A stretch of DNA of 64,000 bases, taken from positions 1 to 64,000 of the forward strand of contig NZ_SCTW01000100.1 in the NCBI RefSeq assembly GCF_004322395.1. Reading direction: 5' to 3'. The DNA comes from Methylobacter sp. GTDB lineage: Bacteria > Pseudomonadota > Gammaproteobacteria > Methylococcales > Methylomonadaceae. A program made the position numbers and the translations under genes. Under the pieces are notes generated by a model, which saw only the letters and a program-made list of their open reading frames with translations, was not told the origin of the DNA and did no database searches. Positions 54,803 to 63,825 of this stretch are shown here, one piece after another; positions within the stretch are counted from its first letter, which is position 1; each line of letters begins with the position of its first letter.

Positions 54803-55153
54803 ATCCTCGTCTCGCGCTTTGTCATAGCAAAGCTTTATTAAATAATTTCAGTTGTTTTCAACTGAAAACATGAATTCATAACAACCATTATCCAAAGCCC
54901 ACGACTACAAGGCAAAGAATTTAAAAATTTGCTGAAAACCACGCAGGAATACTCAGCACTCAGTCTAGCACTCCATTGATTTAAACATCTGGGCTAAATT
55001 TTCTGTGATCTAAGACCAATATCTAAAACCAATTATCTACATATAGGAAACTATTAATCAATAATTACTGATATTGTCAACTAATAAGTGCGTCGGTATA
55101 GTATATTCAACGCTGATTAATTCTTTCCAGAAAAATAGCAAAGGAGCTTTAAA
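54803..55153. other. AT-rich gap upstream of a small membrane peptide gene
   Basis: About 350 bp with no gene. It must hold the glgX promoter (divergent) and that of the small plus-strand gene. No repeat is seen. RBS AAGGAG at 55141-55146 belongs to the small gene. Confidence 0.4.
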
Positions 55154-55306
55154 ATGACTGACTTTCAAAGAGATATTCTAATAGGGCTGATGTTTATCGT
55201 TGGTATTTTGGGTTTTATTTCCGGTGAATTCATTGTTTCAACCATTATGTTTGCAACCGCTGCTGTATTTACCAATATAGTCCTGAGTCACAGATTGCAT
55301 AGCTAA
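55154..55306 (+). CDS. 50-residue membrane peptide
   Basis: The frame gives a 50-residue peptide with two hydrophobic segments: residues 8-24 (LIGLMFIVGILGF) and 27-44 (FIVSTIMFATAAVFTNIV), separated by SGE. It has a strong ribosome binding site AAGGAGC 8 nt before ATG, and an intrinsic terminator 60 nt after the stop, so it is likely real. Function is unknown; small hairpin membrane peptides often assist larger membrane complexes. Confidence 0.65.
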   Translation: MTDFQRDILIGLMFIVGILGFISGEFIVSTIMFATAAVFTNIVLSHRLHS

Positions 55307-55365
55307 GTTTTTACCCGCCTCTTGGTATCCTACCTCAAACAGTATCTCTCCTGTTTGACTTCTCG

Positions 55366-55397
55366 CTCCCGAAGCTTACGCACCGGGAGTTTTTTTT
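55366..55397 (+). terminator. Intrinsic terminator of the small membrane peptide gene
   Basis: CTCCCG and CGGGAG (55366-55371, 55384-55389) form a short stem followed by eight T. It sits between the convergent rlmG and the peptide gene. Confidence 0.8.
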
Positions 55398-55411
55398 GCC
55401 TGAATTTTAAG

Positions 55412-56575
55412 TCAACCGGCCAATACAGCTTTCGCAATAACGAATTTCGAGTTGGATGCGACTACCGCATGCCTACCAAAAAGGCGGTTAAGATAGACAT
55501 GATAATCCAGGTGCCGATTACCGATCACCCATAGCTCGCCGCCCTTGCGCAATACTCTTTGCGACTGTTTAAACAGGCTGACGGCAATCTGATCGCCTAC
55601 CGTATTTTGCTGGTGAAACGGCGGATTGCATAGAATCAGGTCGGCCGACTCCGATTTAACCTCGACCAAGCCATCGCCAACCCAAAAAATCGCTTTGCGC
55701 TGCTCACCAAATGCGCGATAGAAATTGTCTTTGGCCGATGCAACCGCCATAAAAGACTCATCAATAAAATGTACAGTTGCAACCGGGCTGCGTTCAGCCG
55801 CAATTAAACCGACCAAGCCGTTACCGCACCCCAAGTCGATAATGTCGCAGGCATCCTGCCGGAACGGGAGATGCTGGAGGAAAAAGCGCGTCCCTATATC
55901 AAGGCTGTCGCGCGAAAATACATTGGCGTGATTGCTAATCAGGTACTCGGTGTTTTCAAGCCGGTAAATAACAGGATAAGGACTTGGCGGAATAATCAGC
56001 TCGGCATCGACGGATGCAAAAATCAGCCGCGCCTTTTTTTTTGCCAATGAGGTCGTAGTCGGCCCGACCAATCGTTCCAGCAGCTTCCAAACCGAGGACG
56101 GCAGGGTTTTGATCATGCCCGCTACGATGACTTGAGTTGTAGGTGTCAAGTGCGGACGCAAGCGTATCAACTCGTCTTCCAATAACGCCAGTGTCTTCGG
56201 TACCTTAATCAGCACTAGGTCAAACACCCCCTCCAGCGGATCAAGGCTATTTTTCAAGATGACGTTATGCGGAGGCATGTTATTTGCCGCGAGGTTGAGT
56301 CGTGTCGCCTGTTGCGACAGATAGGAATCCGATACCGCATAAGGCCGGAACTCGCTTAGCGCGACAGCCAATGCGCCGAAACTGTCATTCAAAATCAAAA
56401 CCCGCAAATTACTTGTGCTGAGCGCATTACTTGTGCTGAGCGTAGCCGAAGCATCAGCAAGCGTATTAAGCAGATATTCATCCGCTGCATCCCAAGCGAG
56501 CAGCAATTCACGCGGCCGTTTCGGCAAGCGGTTTAGTTCAAATTCGCCTTGGGCAACGGTTAAACGATTAGTCAT
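55412..56575 (-). CDS. rlmG: 23S rRNA (guanine-N2)-methyltransferase RlmG
   Basis: The 387-residue protein has an N-terminal RsmC/RlmG-like domain and a catalytic C-terminal domain with IIDLGCGNGLVGLIAAE (SAM loop) near residue 240 and LILCNPPFHQQNTVGD (NPPF) near 305. It methylates G1835 of 23S rRNA in Escherichia coli. The frame contains a tandem in-frame 18-bp repeat at 56408-56443 that gives ALSTSN twice (residues about 46-57), probably an inserted repeat phrase. Length is close to normal. Confidence 0.92.
   Translation of the reverse strand: MTNRLTVAQGEFELNRLPKRPRELLLAWDAADEYLLNTLADASATLSTSNALSTSNLRVLILNDSFGALAVALSEFRPYAVSDSYLSQQATRLNLAANNMPPHNVILKNSLDPLEGVFDLVLIKVPKTLALLEDELIRLRPHLTPTTQVIVAGMIKTLPSSVWKLLERLVGPTTTSLAKKKARLIFASVDAELIIPPSPYPVIYRLENTEYLISNHANVFSRDSLDIGTRFFLQHLPFRQDACDIIDLGCGNGLVGLIAAERSPVATVHFIDESFMAVASAKDNFYRAFGEQRKAIFWVGDGLVEVKSESADLILCNPPFHQQNTVGDQIAVSLFKQSQRVLRKGGELWVIGNRHLDYHVYLNRLFGRHAVVASNSKFVIAKAVLAG
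56408..56443. repeat. In-frame tandem 18-bp repeat inside rlmG
   Basis: The unit ATTACTTGTGCTGAGCG plus one base occurs twice, followed by TAGCCGAAGC. The wording matches the GTGCTGAGC and CGAAGCAT phrases of the dispersed repeat at 41462-41632. Each unit adds six codons without a frame change. Confidence 0.75.
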
Positions 56576-56578
56576 GAC

Positions 56579-57145
56579 TCAAGCGCGTGACATGAATTTC
56601 CCCGTTTCGGTATTGATCTTAATCAATTCCTCAGGCTCCAGGTATTCCGGCACCTGAACCTCCAGCCCGGTGGTCACCCTGGCCGTTTTGGTACGCCCTG
56701 ACGCGGTCGCCCCTTTAATAGCAGGAGCTGTTTCTACTATCGGCAATATCACCGAACTTGGCAGCTCAATGCCCAATATCGCATCATCCACCAACAAAGC
56801 CACGATGCCTTCAAGGCCTTCGATCAGATAATCGATTTGATCTTCCAAATCATCGCTGCTCAAGCTGTATTGAGTGTAATCTTCCATATCCATGAAAATA
56901 TAATTATCCCCGTCTACGTAAGAAAATTGCACTTTAGCCCGCACCAAATCGGCATCCTTGAAAAAATCATCGCCTTTTAAAGACTCATCCAGTTTTTGAC
57001 CGGTTTTAAGATTGGTAAAACGGATTTTGTACAAAGTTGATGCGCCGCGGGACGATGGGCTTTTAGCATCGACCTGCTTAACCGCATGCGGTACACCGTT
57101 TATTTCAACCACCATGCCCCTTTTTAAATCACTAGCCTTTGCCAC
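56579..57145 (-). CDS. efpL: Elongation factor P-like protein EfpL (YeiP)
   Basis: EfpL is a paralog of EF-P that rescues ribosomes stalled at proline-containing motifs. The 188-residue protein starts at GTG 57145 (giving VAKASDLKRGMVV) with GAGGAAG upstream. It has the three OB/KOW domains and the loop SPSSRGAS near residue 33, where EF-P has SGKGGA-like; the tip Arg is the unmodified residue typical of EfpL. No lysine modification is needed. It overlaps nothing and precedes rlmG by 3 nt. Confidence 0.9.
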   Translation of the reverse strand: MAKASDLKRGMVVEINGVPHAVKQVDAKSPSSRGASTLYKIRFTNLKTGQKLDESLKGDDFFKDADLVRAKVQFSYVDGDNYIFMDMEDYTQYSLSSDDLEDQIDYLIEGLEGIVALLVDDAILGIELPSSVILPIVETAPAIKGATASGRTKTARVTTGLEVQVPEYLEPEELIKINTETGKFMSRA

Positions 57146-57292
57146 GCTAACTTCCTCTCGATTAAACTTGCCAGTTAAATGCGGCAAGGATTTGTATTAT
57201 ATGAAGGTATAAAGTCGCATTATACCGTAGAATCGTCCTCCGAAGTTCGGCGCGGCTGCCTCGATTAACTGATAACCTTTAAACTCCAGTTA

Positions 57293-57354
57293 GTCCACGA
57301 AAAGCACGAAAATCTTGTTGTCGAACTTTCGTGCTTTTCGTGTCTTTCGTGGAC
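57293..57354. repeat. CACGAAAA-type inverted repeat, copy 2
   Basis: GTCCACGAAAAGCACGAAAAT on the left and its inverse TTTCGTGCTTTTCGTGTCTTTCGTGGAC on the right. It is flanked by CAGTTAGTCC on the left and TTTTCTAGGATA on the right, the same flanks as copy 3. Confidence 0.8.
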
Positions 57355-57381
57355 GAGATAATTTTTTCTAGGATAAGGATT

Positions 57382-58266
57382 ATGCCCCGTACAAAACCAA
57401 TTCTCGGCTTCATCGGCATCGGCTTGATGGGCAAGCCGATGACCTTGCGTTTGCTTGATGCAGGCTTTAGCGTCAATGTCTGGAACCGCAGCCCTGAAAA
57501 GCTCCAACCGGTCATTGATGCGGGCGCAAAACCCTGTAACTCAATCGCCGAATTAGTCCGAGCCTCCGAAGTGATTATCCTGTGCCTGGCCGATACCGCG
57601 GTTGTAGAATCGGTGGTACGCAATGACATTGTAGCCAGCGATACAGCAGGTAAGCTGCTGATTGATTTATCCAGCATCCATCCGGAAAACACTCGGCAAT
57701 TGGCAGTACTGCTGCATGAACAATGCGCCATGGGCTGGGTCGATGCACCGGTTTCCGGCGGCGTTGCCGGTGCGGAACAAGGCAATCTGGCGATTATGGC
57801 GGGAGGTGCTACGGAAAACATCGAAATCGCCCGGCTGGTTCTCGCGCCGCTTTATAAACAATTAACCCACATGGGCGAAGTCGGCAGCGGCCAGATCACC
57901 AAGATCTGCAATCAGATGATAGTCAGTTGCAACGTATTGGTTATCGCCGAAATGATGGCGTTGGCAAAGCAAGCCGGCGTTGATGCTAAACAAATACCGG
58001 TAGCGTTGAGCGGGGGCTTTGCAGATTCCAAACCCTTGCAAATCGTCGGCCCCGAAATAGCGGCAGACACCTTTGAACCGATCAAGTGGCGGGTTAAAAC
58101 CCTGTTGAAAGATTTAAACATGGCGGTCGATTTATCCGCCAAGCAGGGTACTGCCGTGCCGATGTCTGCCCTGGCCTCGCAGTTGATGCAACTGCACGGC
58201 AGCCACGGTTACCTTGAACAAGATCCCTCCACGTTAATCAAACTCTACACTAAAACCGATGCTTAA
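57382..58266 (+). CDS. garR: 2-hydroxy-3-oxopropionate reductase (tartronate semialdehyde reductase)
   Basis: The 294-residue protein is a 3-hydroxyisobutyrate dehydrogenase-family enzyme: N-terminal dinucleotide loop GFIGIGLMGKPM, DAPVSGGVAGAEQGNLAIMAGG near residue 115-138 and the catalytic Lys in GSGQITKICNQM near residue 171. With hyi downstream it points to tartronate semialdehyde reductase of glyoxylate metabolism (GarR/GlxR). The start is at ATG 57382 with AAGGA upstream. The next gene overlaps by 8 nt. Confidence 0.88.
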   Translation: MPRTKPILGFIGIGLMGKPMTLRLLDAGFSVNVWNRSPEKLQPVIDAGAKPCNSIAELVRASEVIILCLADTAVVESVVRNDIVASDTAGKLLIDLSSIHPENTRQLAVLLHEQCAMGWVDAPVSGGVAGAEQGNLAIMAGGATENIEIARLVLAPLYKQLTHMGEVGSGQITKICNQMIVSCNVLVIAEMMALAKQAGVDAKQIPVALSGGFADSKPLQIVGPEIAADTFEPIKWRVKTLLKDLNMAVDLSAKQGTAVPMSALASQLMQLHGSHGYLEQDPSTLIKLYTKTDA

Positions 58267-59041
58267 CTTTACCGCCAACCTGAGCCTGTTATTTACCGAA
58301 GTAGAGCTGATCGATCGTTTCAAGGCCGCCAAGCAAGCGGGGTTTAACGCCGTCGAGATCCAGTTTCCTTACGACTTAAGCGCAACCGCCATAAAAGACA
58401 AACTGGACGAATACGGCTTAAAATTGGTTTTGTTCAATGTACCCGCTGCCGATTTATTGCAAGGCGGCGAAGGGCTGGCTTGCGTGCCTGAAAAGCGCGA
58501 TCAGTTTAAGGAAGCCGTTGCTCAAGCCGTTAGCTATGCAGAGCAGTTAAAACCGGAAGCGATCAACGTGTTACCGGGGCGCTGCCTGAATAACGACCGC
58601 CTGGAGCAATATCTGGAAACCTTTAACGAAAACCTGTGTTTCGTTGTCGAGGCGTTTTCGCCGTCAGGCATTAAAACCGTGTTTGAGGCAATCAACACTC
58701 GCGACATGCCGGGATTTATCCTGCATAGTGGAGCACAAATGCTCGAAGTGTTGGATCAGCTTAACCGCGATGGGCTTTTTATGCAGTATGATATTTATCA
58801 TATGCTGATGATGGGTGAAAAACCCGAAACGTTTATTGCCGAACATGCTGATAAAATCGGTCATATCCAGTTTGCCGATTGCCCTGGCAGAGGACAACCC
58901 GGCACCGGTCAGGTTGATTTTGACCGGATATTTTCAGCTATTGAAAGATCAAACTATTCGGGATGGGTCGGAGCGGAATATAAGCCGGTTGGAACTACGA
59001 TTGAAAGCTTGGATTGGTTAATGCTGTCAATATCAACTTAA
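58259..59041 (+). CDS. hyi: Hydroxypyruvate isomerase
   Basis: Hyi interconverts hydroxypyruvate and tartronate semialdehyde. The 260-residue TIM-barrel protein has GFNAVEIQFPYD near residue 31, QYDIYHMLMMGE near 178, IGHIQFADCPGRGQPGTG with metal and substrate residues and GAEYKPVG near the end. It overlaps garR by 8 nt. A perfect 20-bp palindrome follows. A decayed copy of its 3' end is at 60510-60635. Confidence 0.92.
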   Translation: MLNFTANLSLLFTEVELIDRFKAAKQAGFNAVEIQFPYDLSATAIKDKLDEYGLKLVLFNVPAADLLQGGEGLACVPEKRDQFKEAVAQAVSYAEQLKPEAINVLPGRCLNNDRLEQYLETFNENLCFVVEAFSPSGIKTVFEAINTRDMPGFILHSGAQMLEVLDQLNRDGLFMQYDIYHMLMMGEKPETFIAEHADKIGHIQFADCPGRGQPGTGQVDFDRIFSAIERSNYSGWVGAEYKPVGTTIESLDWLMLSIST

Positions 59042-59060
59042 AACTAAAGGGTATCTAATG

Positions 59061-59103
59061 AAACCATGCTGAATGGAGTTGAAAACTCCATTCAGCATGG
59101 TTT
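59061..59103. repeat. Perfect 20-bp palindrome downstream of hyi
   Basis: AAACCATGCTGAATGGAGTT and AACTCCATTCAGCATGGTTT are exact inverse copies with a GAA loop. No T-run follows on the plus strand. It could be a terminator-like or mRNA-stabilising stem, or a palindromic insertion. Confidence 0.6.
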
Positions 59104-59258
59104 AAAGCTTGTTTACCGGCTTGCAACAGTGCACAGCGACTCTACACAAACCGCATACTGTGCTGACAGTCTGCGCACTAGAAGTACAAGGCTACCGTCT
59201 CCATAACCCAAAGAAGTGCCCTTGCAGTCTTCCCCGAAAGGGCCGAAGCGCCGAATGC

Positions 59259-59945
59259 TCAGCGCCGTTTTGCCCGCCGTAGCGCGATCAGGCCTAAGCC
59301 TAGCAAAGCCAAACTGCCCGGCTCAGGTATATTGGCAGGCGGGGCGACATCGCCGGAGCGAACCGCCCATGCAAAGTACTCATTGCCCTTACCGAAGGGA
59401 CTCTGGAAACCATAGCTGTTATTGAAGTACCACGCTAAGTTAGTATTGGGCGCGTACTCGCTATCCAACCAGTACCTAAAATTTTGCAGATTACTAAAAG
59501 GCCCATTATTGACCAAGCCAAAGTTAACGCCTGAATTACCGCCTCGAAAGAATCCAGCTTCATTGACACCCGACAAATTATTTAGATCGATAAAGAACAA
59601 GTGAGCCAATTCCGATGAACTGGTGTCAACGTTGTAGCCGCAGTCGGTGCCGCTATTGGCAAAGTTACAGCCTGAAGGGCCTGTATCTGTGATGGTCGGT
59701 AAACGCCAGTCGTCATAGCCTTGATAAACCAGACCGGCGGCCCAGACGGTGGCGTTATTCCAGTTCATCAGGCCGTCGCTGTCGTAGCCCGAGGTTTTGG
59801 CGTAGTTGGCGTCTTGCAGCCAAGTGATATTTTGAGCCGAATCGTAAATCATGCCGTTGCCGCGATCTATCAGCGTTGCCTGGGCTGGAATGGCGTTGAG
59901 ACTAAGCAGCAAGCCTGCGACCCACAGGCTTTTTTTATAATTCAT
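59259..59945 (-). CDS. DUF1566 PEP-CTERM protein
   Basis: The 228-residue protein has a signal peptide (MNYKKSLWVAGLLLSLNAIPAQA), a DUF1566-type region with DANYAKTSGYDSDGLMNW and YDDWRLPT motifs, and a C-terminal PEP-CTERM sorting tail: NIPEPGSLALLGLGLIALRRAKRR. PEP-CTERM tails are processed by exosortase, so it is likely exported and surface-anchored. No exosortase is in the window. It is monocistronic. Confidence 0.85.
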   Translation of the reverse strand: MNYKKSLWVAGLLLSLNAIPAQATLIDRGNGMIYDSAQNITWLQDANYAKTSGYDSDGLMNWNNATVWAAGLVYQGYDDWRLPTITDTGPSGCNFANSGTDCGYNVDTSSSELAHLFFIDLNNLSGVNEAGFFRGGNSGVNFGLVNNGPFSNLQNFRYWLDSEYAPNTNLAWYFNNSYGFQSPFGKGNEYFAWAVRSGDVAPPANIPEPGSLALLGLGLIALRRAKRR

Positions 59946-60275
59946 GGACTTGATCCTTGTATTGTTTGCTAAATAAACTGGCTGCACGCCAAGTAGCTCA
60001 GCTGGTTTATTACGACTAGCATCGAGTTAACAATTTTCAGGCCATTTTTGTAATTTTGATTTACTTTCAAAAAGTTGCATTACCAACAAGCTGCATAGAG
60101 CAGCGTTAAGTGTAAAAATTTCCGACAGTTTTATACTTGCCAAACTAAATAATGGACTTTTTCTCGTTCCCACGCGTTGCACCCGTCTTTGCACACAAGT
60201 TTTAAAAGCGCGTCACACCAGCAGATAGCAGTGTTTCGCAGGCACTTGGCTATAAACCTAAAAAAACGCAGTTAG

Positions 60276-60404
60276 TCCACGAAAAACACAAAAAGCACGA
60301 AAAAATTCAAATAGATACCCAATTGCAGGTAGTGCCCCAAAGGGTGAATAACTAAATCAATGAAACATATTGATTTCTTTCGTGTCTTTTGTGCTTTTCG
60401 TGGA
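60276..60404. repeat. CACGAAAA-type inverted repeat, copy 3
   Basis: GTCCACGAAAAACACAAAAAGC on the left and GTGTCTTTTGTGCTTTTCGTGGA on the right, with a longer internal part than copy 2. It is followed by TTTTCTAGGATA as in copy 2. Confidence 0.75.
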
Positions 60405-60412
60405 TCAAATGA

Positions 60413-60424
60413 TTTTTCTAGGAT
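60413..60424. repeat. Flank shared with garR leader
   Basis: TTTTCTAGGATA appears here and at 57363-57374, just upstream of garR. Confidence 0.6.
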
Positions 60425-60509
60425 AAAACAATACGCGCTACGTAAATCCAGTTAAGGCGCGATCAACGCGCCCAAACGCAGGTATCTCGACTTAAGATGA
60501 GCGCATCCC

Positions 60510-60638
60510 ATATTGCAATATTTTTAGCTATTAATTGGCAGGATGGGGCGGAGCGGAATTAAGCCGGTTGGAGCTACGGCTGAAAGCTTGGATTGGCTAT
60601 TGCCTTACATATCGACTTAAACGAAAGGTATTCAATAA
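60510..60638 (+). pseudogene. Decayed copy of the hyi 3' end
   Basis: This stretch aligns with 58925-59050 from the 3' end of hyi, including GGATGGGGCGGAGCGGAAT, AAGCCGGTTGGAGC, GAAAGCTTGGATTGG and CGACTTAAACGAAAGG, with substitutions and small deletions. It lies after a copy of the repeat that precedes garR, in the same order and strand. Confidence 0.7.
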
Positions 60639-60706
60639 AACGCGGATGACGCAAGATTTTTCTTAAACACTCTGCGTTTATCATAATTATCCGCTTCATC
60701 CGCGTT
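60637..60706. repeat. Palindromic repeat with AACGCGGATGA arms
   Basis: AACGCGGATGA and TCATCCGCGTT (with a long partly inverted interior) form a palindrome just before the ferredoxin gene end. It is intergenic and may be a dispersed repeat. Confidence 0.5.
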
Positions 60707-60740
60707 CCATTTTTTTTAATTCAAGCGCAGAACTAAACAA

Positions 60741-61001
<261 letters not shown>

Positions 61002-61026
61002 CTACAACGTTGCTGAACAATAATGT

Positions 61027-61257
61027 TCAGCCAAAAAAACTTACACATTTCTTATACAAACTATCTTTGGCTTTGTGGATACCGTCGTTGGGACACACCG
61101 CTTCACATAATGGCTCGCCGTAACGTTCCTTGCATTCGGTACATAATAACGGATCTATCACATAAGCGTTTTCAGTCTGTTTAATAGCCTCATTCGGACA
61201 TTCGGGTTCACAAACGCCGCATCGGGCGCATTTATCTTCGTCAATAACCAGGGCCAT
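61027..61257 (-). CDS. YfhL-type 2[4Fe-4S] ferredoxin, second copy
   Basis: The 76-residue protein has CARCGVCEPECP and CTECKERYGEPLCEAVCP. It is close in sequence to its neighbour but diverged at the C-terminus. It lies 3 nt after coaD, so it is likely cotranscribed with it. Confidence 0.9.
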   Translation of the reverse strand: MALVIDEDKCARCGVCEPECPNEAIKQTENAYVIDPLLCTECKERYGEPLCEAVCPNDGIHKAKDSLYKKCVSFFG

Positions 61258-61260
61258 ACT

Positions 61261-61758
<498 letters not shown>

Positions 61759-61901
61759 TCAAAAAAAGCGGCAATTCTATACCAAGAGTCTGCTTTTAAA
61801 TACTTATTTAATATTAGGCGCAAGGCAAAAGACGAAAAAACCTAAGCTTCAACAAGGCCGCCTTTAGCCTACTCTTCAATACATGTAGATAATCAGAAAC
61901 A

Positions 61902-62456
61902 TCATTCAACCCGTTCAAACAAATAATAGCCGACTTCGCCCGCACTTTTATTTTTCAGCTGCCGCCAGTTTTCGGGCATGCCTGCAAAATCAAAGTACCG
62001 TTCCGTTTCAACATAAATCTTGGCATGTTCGGCCAGCCAAGCGTTTTCTTCCAGCAGCCTACAGGTTTGAACAACCATATTCAGGCCGAATGGCGGATCG
62101 AGAAACACCACATCAAAAGCTTGTGCATCTCCCGACAAATAGCGCAATACATCGCTTTGCACGATTTTTATCTGCCCGGCGGACAGCGCAACGGCATTGT
62201 CCTTCAAACAGCGGCAGGCCTGAGCATTATTTTCCACCTGGACGACCGATTTCGCGCCTCTGGAAGCGGCTTCAAAACCCAAAGCGCCGCTCCCGGCATA
62301 CAAATCCAGACACTGCTTGCCGACAATTTCATACTGCAACCAGTTGAATAAAGTTTCCCTGACTCTGGCGGGCGTGGGCCTTAATCCCGGCGCATCGACA
62401 AAACTTAACTGCCGGCTGCGCCAGTCCCCGCCGATAATCCTGAGCTTATTTTTCAC
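61902..62456 (-). CDS. rsmD: 16S rRNA (guanine966-N2)-methyltransferase
   Basis: RsmD methylates G966 of 16S rRNA. The 184-residue protein has the SAM loop LDLYAGSGALGFEAASRGA near residue 50 and the DPPF motif in VVFLDPPFGLN near residue 118. It overlaps the M16 peptidase gene by 11 nt, and coaD is downstream, a common order. Confidence 0.95.
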   Translation of the reverse strand: MKNKLRIIGGDWRSRQLSFVDAPGLRPTPARVRETLFNWLQYEIVGKQCLDLYAGSGALGFEAASRGAKSVVQVENNAQACRCLKDNAVALSAGQIKIVQSDVLRYLSGDAQAFDVVFLDPPFGLNMVVQTCRLLEENAWLAEHAKIYVETERYFDFAGMPENWRQLKNKSAGEVGYYLFERVE

Positions 62457-63825
62457 TCTTCTTAGCGCTCCCGCCTACAGTGATGGTTTGCATTAGCTGA
62501 GGATCAATGCGGCGCTTAAAAGCGTCTTTTACCGATGCCATCGTCACCTTCTCGACGTTTTGCTGGAACGTATCCAGATAATCCAGCGGCATTTCATAGA
62601 AACCGATCATGGACACGTAACTGGCCAGTTCTTTATTGGTATCGAAACGCATAGCAAAACCGCCGGTGATGTTCTTCTTGGCGGCAGTCAGCTCGGCTTC
62701 TGTAGGCCCTTGCACAATAAAATCGGCCAGGGTTTTATTCAAAACCTCCAGCGCTTGCCCGGTTTGATCATTACGGGTTTGCAAGCTTATCGCAAACGGT
62801 CCTTTTCTGAACAAAGGCCCCAAAGAGCTGCTCGCACTATACGCCAACCCGCGCTTTTCCCTGATTTCCTCAAAAAGCTTAGATACCAGAACAGCTCCGC
62901 CCAAAATATGGTTGCCGACATACAAAGTAAAATAATCGGGATCTTTACGGTATGTACCGGGCACCCCAACCAGAACATGAGTTTGCGAGGAAGGGAAATC
63001 GATATGCTGCATGCCGGCTTTCACAGGCATAGCCACTTCCGGCAATGGCTCCGGTTTTTGGCCTGTCGGCAAACCGCTTACCAACTTTTCGGCGACTTGT
63101 TCCGCCTGTTGCCGGGGCAAGTCGCCCACAATCACCACCATCGCATTAGCGGCCACATAATATTTCTGATAAAAATCGCGCAGATCTCCCACCACAAAAT
63201 CGGACACTGTAGCGATAGTTCCGGGAGCCGGATGCCCGTAAGGATGATCGCCGTACAAGGCTTTATAGAACGCAATGCCGGCTAACTCGGCGGGAGATTC
63301 TTCCTGTTGCTTTAAACCAGCCAGCGTCCGGTTTTTTTCCCTCTGGAAATCGGCTTCATTAAAACTTGGCTGGGCCAAAATGACTTGCAGGGTTTCCAGC
63401 GCTTTATCGAATAACGGCTTATCCGTTAACGTGCGTAGCGAAACAGAAGCCATATCGTTGGAAATATTGGAACCGAATTGCGCGCCGACACTTTCAAAGC
63501 GTTGGGCAATTTGATCGGCATTCCACTGCCCTGCTCCGGTATCCAGCAAGGCGGACGTTAACGCCGACAAACCGAACCGGCTTCCGTCGCGTGCACTGCC
63601 AGCGTCGAAAGCAACCTGTATATCCACCATCGGCAGACCTTCGGTATGGACATAATAAACCCGGCTACCCTGCGGCGTTTGCCAGTGTTCAATTTTTGCA
63701 GCGGCCTGTGCTGTATTACAAAAAGCCGCTAACCAAGCTACCAACATAAAGCTGAGTTGAGCAGCTTGTCTGCTCAAACGAAACTTATGCCCTTTGGGTA
63801 TAAAATTTAATAGACGAATACGCAT
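62446..63825 (-). CDS. M16 family peptidase-like protein without HxxEH motif
   Basis: The 459-residue protein has a signal peptide (cleavage after AQA near 42) and the M16 fold. Where active members have HFLEH, it reads GLSALTSALLD, so it lacks the zinc ligands and would be the non-catalytic partner. Landmarks are QVAFDAGSARDG, YGDHPYGHPAPGT and LVGVPGTYRKDPDY. Its ATG overlaps the stop of the upstream M16 gene (TAATG). The catalytic partner is probably that gene. Confidence 0.88.
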   Translation of the reverse strand: MRIRLLNFIPKGHKFRLSRQAAQLSFMLVAWLAAFCNTAQAAAKIEHWQTPQGSRVYYVHTEGLPMVDIQVAFDAGSARDGSRFGLSALTSALLDTGAGQWNADQIAQRFESVGAQFGSNISNDMASVSLRTLTDKPLFDKALETLQVILAQPSFNEADFQREKNRTLAGLKQQEESPAELAGIAFYKALYGDHPYGHPAPGTIATVSDFVVGDLRDFYQKYYVAANAMVVIVGDLPRQQAEQVAEKLVSGLPTGQKPEPLPEVAMPVKAGMQHIDFPSSQTHVLVGVPGTYRKDPDYFTLYVGNHILGGAVLVSKLFEEIREKRGLAYSASSSLGPLFRKGPFAISLQTRNDQTGQALEVLNKTLADFIVQGPTEAELTAAKKNITGGFAMRFDTNKELASYVSMIGFYEMPLDYLDTFQQNVEKVTMASVKDAFKRRIDPQLMQTITVGGSAKKSEK

